Source: a virus. Taken from it: 24,315 nt of DNA. Under the pieces are notes generated by a model. It made no database searches and had not been told where the DNA came from. It saw only the letters and a program-made list of their open reading frames with translations. Positions within the stretch are counted from its first letter, which is position 1; the number at the start of each line of letters is the position of its first letter. The stretch is taken from positions 1 through 24,315 of IMG/VR virus record IMGVR_UViG_3300047564_004182; one strand, 5' to 3'. This document shows, piece after piece, positions 18,801-24,315 of this stretch. Position numbers and translations under genes: made by a program.

Positions 18801-18947
18801 ATTTTCAACGGTTATAACCTTGCTACCCTTACAGTAAATCCTGGCCCGGTTGGCAGAGATATTTCAAGTGGCGGTATAGCAGAGTTTATCTACTCCGGTT
18901 TTGACGGGTTATGGATGCCGCTATATGGAACAAATAGTCCAACTTAA
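12870..18947 (+). CDS. Giant fibre protein with W-F-G-LP repeats and an inserted beta-propeller (2025 aa)
   Basis: Starts with the same anchor (MAKKNINIGSSENAGNGD, then LRVAFGKINDNFTELY) after an AGGA site at 12858-12861. Nine or more copies of a W-F-G--G-L-LP motif (for example SWTYGADGDLYLP at about 13317, EWIFGSDGTLTLP at about 14928, TWTFGTNGVLTAP at about 15370, AWVFGNDGVLTTP at about 18444) are spread along the protein; three are followed by a GGDILDSTGQSVLGG-like segment. Residues about 981-1452 hold repeated blades (W-A/S-K/R, then D--GNIYI-G, then VVVKY-SDGTI-WQK) of an SBBP-like beta-propeller, possibly a glycan-binding head. HHLH at 1694-1697 contains an H-x-H, the iron-binding motif of trimeric phage fibres. 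The C-terminus (VTLPAGVPGQRLVIFNG, AEFIYSGFDG, LWMPLYGTN) looks like a fibre tip. Sampled rows of 48-53% GC differ from 25% in the later structural genes. Confidence 0.83.
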   Translation: MAKKNINIGSSENAGNGDPLRVAFGKINDNFTELYNLTGGTVAELTELAQDYAAPLFNHSNHVNITAVYQDTNNKIILTSSTDRLSSSGDEVVLVGGADPYVTFPAITGGDQLQIQGAELSSLSGSLAVTSQNNLYIIANGSGNVGGGSKSWTYGADGDLYLPQDGTITGSNDVYVKSLVDGNSSGLFLNGNTLVGTAMLYANGNAIIRADNNGTAKDWAFGKNATLTTPLLLPKTFTAVLDNAHRTVGNAISGTPWQYTVAFVVGPGGAVETQIDNPDWPTNPGYSPGDEFEFTEEDHGIPGFIFAVTINGFSEIPGTGFLVVIGVTPPPEYPSTVSSLGAIKLSANTSDWVFDPNGSLTLPGSLKVSSAPEGSIIGEGGVSINAKNGYQFSAAYQRAVILNPTPGYNANVAGLYLDGNGATIEINTDNQGNSWHFNTSGDLTLPVGGDILDSTGQSVLGGGTWDGTTISDDLIPDADVTYDLGSPSFRFRDIYLSTNTIYLGSNGLGVDANGQLVISESVLGGEGIGDIASVQWTTASELEIRTTDTSPFIAKFDSLKKGDTFELLTGGNGAFPANTVVTLTGPATKTPDPSGDYYDFIIPVGTAANTNVYVYNFNLTKSPLTDITQLTGSISSLVNGAHTVSLGSDGNLTLPVGFVTSNEVTGINLRSGYDVSIISNHMDVDREWIFGSDGTLTLPAGGDILDSTGQSVLGGSTGNFTFNADTIANNNDASIEVGSGSLGNIEVQTVDEWGPPEGPGGIWRLFIGDEAYPTLGTTVQIGDTVTTSWGTPITATITAIQQDNGFWQIHVDQDITAGHDDYDTVTFSTVVTTKTWTFGTNGVLTAPGTAIFNGTQGIVVDNLNAGIAGLFNDGDVYITGGQSLRFTGIDTIDGISESVLRFWNAEGRHSSGNDPTELVTLDVGNDATNGAPTEGFLKIITEKEVGGQKEWKFDANGVLHLPTSGDIVDSEGNSVLGGGGVNNNIWVQTFVSSAPTTDFPQIATSVEYDSYGNVIALFSHFQTGGMGGDSRYFSVGKYTDTGSKIWTARFTDDLETDGWGLAVDNADGWIYVAGQTGGDVYTYDVSTLTKIDSGNGSVAWSKIYDFGFASSSAVVDVDSDGNPVMVGWANNENDSYLTVTKIDKTNGNVTWTRKLDGQTNEQAYGMAVGPTGEIVAVGTVDNLNYPEPYRTIVTLTATPASDPDWTTDILGATVGGLTYDVTFAGGVPTFSNIVDTDGNRYEGDLIGAFNASQLGSGSTNMEVRVGTTTGEDMSDRMVVVKYASDGTIAWQKAIQFDEDYDCLGADADIDSNGNIYICGQFNIDGGGGPTNTGMALVKFDSSGVKQWSRRVTGDCISTATSIVVGPDDKLYISGVNGDEIAETFTWVVAKYSLDGLVEWQRFIENTDSWTFAGGLFGPESGGSNIAVRQGYVALAGGFGAFDQQAYAAVLQIPDTGNVFAAGPWSVTTANLSGTLNGTASDIGVVNADLTDSDNALTVSPDSVTLGTDVGAFLIGTVYTAPGGDTSLVNGLYSVTLENNGAVTLPAGGTITEGYVTSNPTIQLTPASPDVASQKLVIKGGGAPNYTYTDNGININYYDNTALVGDTLTFYIYSPAYADQTLYWWIYPEGANISDPGSGTVTLTGDFGTISFELDSDDNEFTIRVSPEENNYDPTSLGVESGLINADAPTFNSEHHLHLTTGNLSETSIFLGTDDHNVRTTVNGGIEINTYLYPSGGGSGKWTFSENGDTVFPNGLTMMGGAPSLLVDTGNNFGIGTSRLQSQSAVCSIAVGDEFVADTEFNDDITVVQVGWTVVVDGTTYTVTSIDPSPPAWQYRITAAGATFVQGTTYTFTNPTPTPYAWVFGNDGVLTTPGSGTIRHQDNDLIVEVTGTDVIVLRTDGGDLVVTPGGGLQFNDGTIQTTALVQGEQVFTLDTGAIDYAPTVVDFNLLFVTPAIGYSGTDPTSVTLPAGVPGQRLVIFNGYNLATLTVNPGPVGRDISSGGIAEFIYSGFDGLWMPLYGTNSPT
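14226..14255 (+). repeat. 30-bp exact direct repeat, copy 1 (inside the 2025-aa fibre gene)
   Basis: Identical base for base to 14985-15014, encoding DSTGQSVLGG. The surrounding protein repeat (LTLP-GGDIL before it) is also shared, but the flanking DNA has diverged. Confidence 0.9.
14985..15014 (+). repeat. 30-bp exact direct repeat, copy 2 (inside the 2025-aa fibre gene)
   Basis: Second exact copy, about 759 bases from the first and in the same reading frame (759 is a multiple of three), so recombination between copies would delete 253 codons without breaking the frame. A diverged third relative (GDIVDSEGNSVLGG) begins near 15766. Confidence 0.9.
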
Positions 18948-18970
18948 ACAATAACGGAAAAATATAAACA

Positions 18971-19054
18971 ATGGAAATTATCTTAGCAACATTTAGAAGC
19001 GTGTGGCCTGGAGTGGAGATACTTAGTAAATCAATAGTTAGAATAAAGTGGTAA
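18971..19054 (+). CDS. Possible 27-aa small protein
   Basis: ATG 18971 opens a 27-codon frame (MEIILATFRSVWPGVEILS, then KSIVRIKW) in the 129-base gap between two fibre genes. An AACGGAAA purine-rich stretch sits 13-20 bases upstream. The product is hydrophobic in its first half with a basic end. The stop codon TAA is part of the GGTAAATA motif at 19050. No family recognised. It could equally be an untranslated leader or the remnant of a larger gene. Confidence 0.33.
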   Translation: MEIILATFRSVWPGVEILSKSIVRIKW

Positions 19055-19057
19055 ATA
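19050..19057 (+). promoter_or_regulatory. GGTAAATA, candidate late promoter of the 1146-aa fibre gene
   Basis: Same GGTAAATA followed by GGAAATA as at 3961, here 19 bases before ATG 19077. An AGGAAG ribosome site lies at 19066-19071. If it is a -10 element the leader would be only about ten bases. Confidence 0.35.
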
Positions 19058-19076
19058 TAGGAAATAGGAAGAAAAA

Positions 19077-22000
19077 ATGTCAATTCAATACGTAAATATC
19101 GGAACAAACCCAAATGACGGTACAGGCGATGACCTACGATCAGCCTTCCTAAAAGTAAATGACAACTTTCAGTTGTTAGCAACTATCGGTGGAGAAACTA
19201 ACATAGGTGCCAATTTGGGCGGTGGTACTGGACAAGTTTACATTGGAAAGACTAATGAAACTTTAAATTTTAGAACAATAGCTGGAGGTTCAGGAATAAC
19301 AATTAGCCAAAGTGGTAATGTAATTTCTATTAATAATTCAGTCACTTCTCCAGATAGTTTTAGTAGAATTTATGTTGGTAGTAGCAATACTTCATATTAT
19401 GATGCTGCTAATCCCAATGACAGTTTTAGAATTAAAGGTGAAGGCGCTGTACAAACAACTCTGTTAGGTAATACATTAACCTTAACTGGTATTTTTAATT
19501 TATCAGATGATTTAGCTCCGATACTTTCGGGAAGTTTAGATCTTAATACTAAAAATATTATTGGCACAGGCAACATTAATATCGTTGGTTCTGCTACTGT
19601 AGATACATTAACTGTTGGTAGACCAGATGGTCTAGGTGGATTTCCTGGAATTGCTGTAATTAATGGAACTTTAACTGTTAACTCTAACACAATATTACAA
19701 GATCTACATGCTGACGATATTCTTGCCGATACTATTGTAAGTACATCTATAACTGCAACCACAAATGGATTCACTGGTAGTCTTTTGGGTAACACTACTG
19801 GAACTCACTACGGCAATGTAGCAATTAAAGGAGTTGGGTTAGATGGTAACGGATTACCAAATCCAGATATCATCGTAGTCAGTACCGCAGGAACTCCGGC
19901 AACTTTCCAAGGTAACCTTTTTGGTGATGTCAGTGGAGGTTTCACTGGGGACATTATTTCTGGCGGTGTTGATCTTAATCAACAAAGTATCACTGGTCAA
20001 GGTAAAATTGAGATTACTGCTAAAGATACTATAGACAATCCTTTAATTATAAAAAGTTTATACCATTCAAACTTTTTAGAAGATTATAGGGTTCCAACAA
20101 TAGATTACGGTAGTAAATCAACAATACTTTCAATGCGTCAACAAACTTCTGGAATGTCAGAAGCATTAAAACTTAGAGCTAGTGGTAATAATTTTACAAA
20201 TTTAACAAATTTAGGTACAGCCATTGCTTTTGAAAGCACAAATGAAATATCAAATCAATTACCTAATTTTAGTGATTTAAGTCCTATTACTGTTTCATCG
20301 TTTGTTTCAAAAGTTCAAGTTGGAAGTTTTTATTATGTAACATTGACTATTCCAGATCAACTGCAAACTATAGATTATAATTATAAACGTTGGACTATTT
20401 CTGGAAATTCAAATAGTGATTACAACGGAATACATTATATCAGTAATACTACGTCAACGTCTGTAGTTGTAAAATATGACACTGATCCTGGTATTTGGGG
20501 TAGCGGGACCACAACTATTACTAGAGTATCTTCTCCTACGTATACACATCACGGCTGGTTGTCGATGGCTACATACGGTGAAAGAAATTTAAGTCTACAA
20601 GAAATTCCCACCGATTATAGTAGTTTTATAGTTAGAGTTAGAGCTAGAAGAAAAAATATTTTATTCAGTTCTGATCCAAATGTTCCACCAGAAGATATTT
20701 CAGATGTGTTCTCTGATGTAGTTGTAGCTCGAGGAAATGGAAGAGTCACAGTATCTAATTTAGATTTTGAATATGCTAAAATAAAACCTTCTTTAAATTT
20801 TGCTGATAGTAGTATTTCCCAAGAACCTTTAAAAACTGATATAGAAGAATTAGATTTTGATTTAATTTTAGATAATAAAGCCACTGGCAAATATATTAAT
20901 TTTTATGGGGATTACGATCCAGCATTATTAATCGGTCTCGGTGACAACGCAGAGGGAACGGCTATAGGAGGATATAGTTTTCCGAAAACGATAGGTACTC
21001 CTGGTCAAGTATTATCAGTTAGGGTGCCAGATGGAATCAACCCTAACAATCTTTTAGAATGGATTACTCCCGGAAGTGGTAGTGGGGGTGTGACTCCAAC
21101 TACGTTTTTAAATTTAACTGATACACCTTCCACTTATCTGCCAGGCGATGCAGAAAAAGTTTTAATAGTTAATTCTTCATCATCAGGAATAACCTTTGCC
21201 AGCGTATTAAACGTAAACGTAAATGGAAATCTTAGCGGCAATGCTACTACTGCTACGAGATTATTAAATTCTACTACAATTAATGGAGTTACCTTTGATG
21301 GCACACAAACTATCGACTTAGATAGTGATGATGTTGATGAAGGAACCACAAATCAATATTTTACAGAAACTAGAGTAAAAAATACATTAAGTGTTGTAGC
21401 GAACAAAGCATTGAGCTATAATTCTCTAACTGGTTCTTTTGATATAAATGAATCAGTATCTAATGTCGCAAACACTTTAATTAAAAGAGACACTAACGGT
21501 GATGTTTATGTTTCTAAATTATTTGTAACTGATTTGACTAAAAATTCAGCTGATACACAAATAACAATTTCTAGTCAAGTAAGTACAAACAGTCAAATTA
21601 TTTCATCTAGCAACATTACAACCAGTGCTACAGTATCAGCAGGATTTATCTCATTAACAGGAACTGGTAATCAAGTTTTAACATCTACAGCACAATTGGT
21701 GTTAAATCCTGCAACAAATGTTGATGTAAGTAATAAACCTATTATTAATTTAGCAGCTCCTACAGATAATAATGATGCTACTACAAAATTATACGTCGAT
21801 ACTGAAGTTCTTTCTGTTAGAACTGACAGCCTACAAAATTATCAAGTAGCAGGTGATACTGGCGGAACTTTGACTGTAGATAAGGGAGATGTATTAAGTA
21901 TTAGTGGCAGCTCAAACATATCTACTAATACAACTGCCAATGGAGTTACAGTAACTCTTAAATCAACAATCAGTGGTATTTCCATTACAGGGAACTTGCC

Positions 22001-22517
22001 AGTATCACAACAAGTGACTGCACAAACACTGAAAGGTGGTAATGTTACTATATCAGGTAATGCTGTAACACAATCAGTACCTGGATCAGATTTAAATTTA
22101 ATTCCAGGCACTAATGGTGGTTCAGTAGTTGTTTCTAGCGGGGACTTAGAACTTGTAAGTAGTAGATTAATCATACAAGGTTTTGATGTTATTGAATTCC
22201 CAGCAAACTCACAATCTCAAGTAATAAGTCTAACAACACCAACTACGTTTGTTCGAACTTTTAACTGGACAGATAGCAATTCTAACCTAGCATTTGCCGA
22301 TTTGCCTAATGGAAACATTGGCCAAATTAAAACAATTATCATGCAGGACCGTGGCGTTTACGGTGATGCATTAGACACTAGACCAAGATATTTGGTACTA
22401 AGTGGTAATATAAATGGAGCTTCTAGACAAATCAATATAGCAGCACAAGATGCCAATGGTTCGAGTACATTCATATTTTTGAATAACTATTGGTGGCGTA
22501 TCGCAAACGTGGCATAA
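19077..22517 (+). CDS. Tail-fibre virion protein with shared N-terminal anchor (1146 aa)
   Basis: Third member of the anchored series: SIQYVNIGTNPNDGTGDDL then RSAFLKVNDNF. It is followed by repeated beta-strand, Ser/Thr/Asn-rich sequence of fibre type. Recognisable fibre segments are GTPGQVLSVRVPDG with LEWITPGSG (about 638-670), FLNLTDTPSTYLPGDAEKVL (about 677-697), ATTATRLLNSTTINGVTFDG followed by TQTIDL (about 722-750, widespread in tail-fibre stalks), TNQYFTETRVKNTL and the repeat DNNDATTKLYVDTEV. The last 110 residues form a separate domain (VIEFPANSQSQVISL, GNIGQIKTIIMQDRGVYGD, ending NNYWWRIANVA), probably the tip or a trimerisation domain. The start is set by AGGAAG close to ATG. It lacks the propeller and beta-helix of its neighbours, so it may be a shorter fibre or a connector. 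Strongly AT-rich (one row 25% GC). Structural role is firm; exact place on the virion unknown. Confidence 0.82.
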   Translation: MSIQYVNIGTNPNDGTGDDLRSAFLKVNDNFQLLATIGGETNIGANLGGGTGQVYIGKTNETLNFRTIAGGSGITISQSGNVISINNSVTSPDSFSRIYVGSSNTSYYDAANPNDSFRIKGEGAVQTTLLGNTLTLTGIFNLSDDLAPILSGSLDLNTKNIIGTGNINIVGSATVDTLTVGRPDGLGGFPGIAVINGTLTVNSNTILQDLHADDILADTIVSTSITATTNGFTGSLLGNTTGTHYGNVAIKGVGLDGNGLPNPDIIVVSTAGTPATFQGNLFGDVSGGFTGDIISGGVDLNQQSITGQGKIEITAKDTIDNPLIIKSLYHSNFLEDYRVPTIDYGSKSTILSMRQQTSGMSEALKLRASGNNFTNLTNLGTAIAFESTNEISNQLPNFSDLSPITVSSFVSKVQVGSFYYVTLTIPDQLQTIDYNYKRWTISGNSNSDYNGIHYISNTTSTSVVVKYDTDPGIWGSGTTTITRVSSPTYTHHGWLSMATYGERNLSLQEIPTDYSSFIVRVRARRKNILFSSDPNVPPEDISDVFSDVVVARGNGRVTVSNLDFEYAKIKPSLNFADSSISQEPLKTDIEELDFDLILDNKATGKYINFYGDYDPALLIGLGDNAEGTAIGGYSFPKTIGTPGQVLSVRVPDGINPNNLLEWITPGSGSGGVTPTTFLNLTDTPSTYLPGDAEKVLIVNSSSSGITFASVLNVNVNGNLSGNATTATRLLNSTTINGVTFDGTQTIDLDSDDVDEGTTNQYFTETRVKNTLSVVANKALSYNSLTGSFDINESVSNVANTLIKRDTNGDVYVSKLFVTDLTKNSADTQITISSQVSTNSQIISSSNITTSATVSAGFISLTGTGNQVLTSTAQLVLNPATNVDVSNKPIINLAAPTDNNDATTKLYVDTEVLSVRTDSLQNYQVAGDTGGTLTVDKGDVLSISGSSNISTNTTANGVTVTLKSTISGISITGNLPVSQQVTAQTLKGGNVTISGNAVTQSVPGSDLNLIPGTNGGSVVVSSGDLELVSSRLIIQGFDVIEFPANSQSQVISLTTPTTFVRTFNWTDSNSNLAFADLPNGNIGQIKTIIMQDRGVYGDALDTRPRYLVLSGNINGASRQINIAAQDANGSSTFIFLNNYWWRIANVA

Positions 22518-22519
22518 AA

Positions 22520-24315
22520 ATGGCAACAATAAAACCTTTTTGGCAAACTGAATCAGGTCTATTAGGAACTTTCCTACAAGGACAATCTGTTCAAATACAG
22601 TTAAGTGCTTCCAACACTAGTTTAATTGAATTAATATCTGGTTCTCTTCCTCCTGGATTAAAGGTAGACGGAGAAAATCAAACTATCTTTGGAATTCCTT
22701 TAGATAAAGGGATAGATTTAACTTACGAGTTTGTATTACGAGCCAGCAACACAACTGGCCCAAACGAATCAAAAGTAATACAAGATAGAACTTTTAAAAT
22801 AAACATCGACAGTAATTTGGTTTCTAGAATTTTAGACACTGAAGGGATTTTAAGATTAGGCAATAAAAAAGATTCGTATGTTCTAAATAATTCTACTGTA
22901 AATTATCAATTTACATATTCATCAACCGCAGTTCCTTTTGGACAAAAGATAATTTTTTATGTTGAACCAGATAGTGGAGAATTACCACCTGGTTTAAAAC
23001 TTACTGAAAATGGTCTATTATATGGTACCATAAGAGATCAACTTACTATAAACTCTAAACTAGTGCAAGGTACGTATGATAAAGATTATTACGACATAAA
23101 TCCGTTTGATTATGGAGATAAAATTTCACCTGCAACAGGATCTGTAAATATCTCGTCAGGCAGAATAACTACTACTCAAATTACTTACGGTGGAAACGGT
23201 TACTTATTTGATCCTGAAGTTATAGTTGGAGGATCAATTAATTTAGTCACAGTTACTAACGGTGGTTCTGGATATAATACAGCACCTAAAGTCATATTCA
23301 GCAATAGTCCAATTTCAGGCGGCATAACTGCTACAGGATCTGCTAATATGTCTAATGGCAGTGTCATATCTATTACTGTTACTAATCCAGGAACTGGCTA
23401 TGATGAACCCCCAGTAGTATATTTTCAAGATCAAAACACTGGATCAGGAGCTACTGCGTATTCAACGTTAAAACAAGGTAGTGGCGGAGAAATTATTTCT
23501 AGAACCTTTGACGGTTCTATCGTTGAATTAGAAGTAGTTAATTCAGGTTCAGGATATTTAGAATCGCCTTTAATCAGTTTTGGATTACCTACTGCTGGTT
23601 CTAGAATTATTTCTAAAACGTATAAATTTAAAGTTACATTATCCAACGGTGTCAATACTGATTCTAAAATTTATACTATCATAGTAAAAAGTGAAGATTC
23701 ATTCAGAGCAGATACTACTTTTATATTTTCTGACACCAATGATTTTGATACCAGTAGAACATATATTCAACCACCTATTTGGATTTCAAATTCTACCCTT
23801 CCTGAAATAAAAGGTAACAATAATTATGCTTTTGATTTAGAAGTGTTTGATCCGACACCAACTGTTGGTAAAATTTATTACAGTCTATTAGACTTTAATT
23901 TTGATGGAACAGAATCTTTAATTGGTCCTTTAGATGTTATTTCAAATCAAGACACATATGATATTGTAGGTGTAAATTTAAAATTTCCTATTGAGATAAA
24001 ACTATCAAAATCTAGAGCACTTTTAGATTCCTCTAGAATTAAAATTAGCCACGTACTAGGTACTATAGAATTAAACAATAATATTTTTTATGTTAAATCA
24101 ATTGATGAATTCACTTATCAGTTATACTCAGATAATATTTTAATTAATGGTATTAATGGTTCTTTGTATAATAGATATGTTTCTGGCGGCAAAGTACAAT
24201 TAAATCAATGCTATTTAGGCTTGGACAAAGATGGTGGGGAAATTAGTGGATTTATCCCTTATCAACCGGAAATAACAAGAACATATACTTTCACAATTAA
24301 AGCTAGTAGAGTTTT
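22520..24315 (+). CDS. Ig-like structural (baseplate/tail) protein, N-terminal 598 aa; 3' end outside window
   Basis: Begins MATIKPFWQTESGLLGTF three bases after the previous stop, with no clear ribosome site, suggesting translational coupling. Read codon by codon, the frame is open to the right edge. Two LPPGL motifs (GSLPPGLKVDGENQTIFGIP at about 41, GELPPGLKLTENGLLYGTI at about 152) are the hallmark of putative Ig-fold (He_PIG/cadherin-like) domains. Between about residues 205 and 365 are four copies of the G-S-G-Y---P repeat (GGNGYLFDPEV, GGSGYNTAPKV, PGTGYDEPPVV, SGSGYLESPLI), also present in the 2953-aa protein. Later parts (about 430-598) look like further beta-sandwich sequence, including ISHVLGTIELN and YQLYSDNIL. 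Unlike the three genes before it, it lacks the NDGTGD anchor, so it may be the partner or platform the fibres attach to (inference). Confidence 0.8.
   Translation, partial: MATIKPFWQTESGLLGTFLQGQSVQIQLSASNTSLIELISGSLPPGLKVDGENQTIFGIPLDKGIDLTYEFVLRASNTTGPNESKVIQDRTFKINIDSNLVSRILDTEGILRLGNKKDSYVLNNSTVNYQFTYSSTAVPFGQKIIFYVEPDSGELPPGLKLTENGLLYGTIRDQLTINSKLVQGTYDKDYYDINPFDYGDKISPATGSVNISSGRITTTQITYGGNGYLFDPEVIVGGSINLVTVTNGGSGYNTAPKVIFSNSPISGGITATGSANMSNGSVISITVTNPGTGYDEPPVVYFQDQNTGSGATAYSTLKQGSGGEIISRTFDGSIVELEVVNSGSGYLESPLISFGLPTAGSRIISKTYKFKVTLSNGVNTDSKIYTIIVKSEDSFRADTTFIFSDTNDFDTSRTYIQPPIWISNSTLPEIKGNNNYAFDLEVFDPTPTVGKIYYSLLDFNFDGTESLIGPLDVISNQDTYDIVGVNLKFPIEIKLSKSRALLDSSRIKISHVLGTIELNNNIFYVKSIDEFTYQLYSDNILINGINGSLYNRYVSGGKVQLNQCYLGLDKDGGEISGFIPYQPEITRTYTFTIKASRV

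Noticed and set aside
18886-19182. 98-aa antisense ORF covering the gap before the 1146-aa fibre gene
   Set aside because: It covers both the end of one fibre gene and the anchor region of the next; no supporting start signal or family.

Overview
The window looks like part of a tailed-phage genome, most likely a marine T4-like myovirus of the cyanophage/pelagiphage type. Three very large consecutive genes (4009-22517) and a fourth that runs off the right edge (22520-24315) encode modular fibre and baseplate-type virion proteins. Their shared N-terminal anchor (NI-IG---NDGTGD-LR-AF-K-N-NF-EL), tail-fibre 'K-YVD' repeats, G-S-G-Y repeats, beta-helix and beta-propeller modules are familiar from that group. 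The DNA is mostly AT-rich, genes are tightly packed or overlapping, and only one gene lies on the minus strand. No tRNA, rRNA, CRISPR array, integrase or IS element was seen. The assignment rests on remembered family features; the host cannot be fixed. IscU with two A-type carriers points to a proteobacterium rather than a cyanobacterium (inference).

Left region (1-3638), one operon-like run on the plus strand: the 3' end of a SufC-like ATPase, a compact SufD-like protein, a frameshifted SufS-like protein, an Fe/Mn superoxide dismutase, an ErpA-like A-type carrier, an IscU scaffold and an IscA carrier. This is a phage-borne iron-sulfur cassette that mixes SUF and ISC parts. The SUF-derived ATPase and desulfurase homologues have lost residues needed for catalysis: the Walker-B-adjacent Glu and the H-loop His in SufC, and the PLP lysine, PLP aspartate and active-site cysteine in SufS. 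SufD keeps its cluster-site His. ErpA, IscU and IscA keep all diagnostic Cys, and the SOD keeps all four metal ligands. Hand counts of single 60-base rows gave about 18-20% GC in sufD/sufS and 43-52% in iscU/iscA, so the cassette may be a composite of different age or origin.

Middle (3640-4008): a 95-aa four-cysteine zinc-binding protein on the minus strand, then a short divergent intergenic region with late-promoter-like TAAATA motifs on both strands.

Right region (4009-24315): a 2953-aa fibre/adhesin protein with a beta-helix, tandem helical repeats, G-S-G-Y repeats and a conserved C-terminal domain; a 2025-aa fibre protein with W-F-G-LP repeats and an inserted beta-propeller, visibly richer in GC; a 129-bp gap holding a possible 27-aa ORF; a 1146-aa fibre protein; and the first 598 aa of an Ig-like (LPPGL) structural protein. 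A plausible reading is that the right side builds the host-contact apparatus, while the left cassette alters iron-sulfur and oxidative physiology of the infected cell or supplies clusters to phage proteins. The catalytically stripped Suf homologues are the most unusual part of the window.
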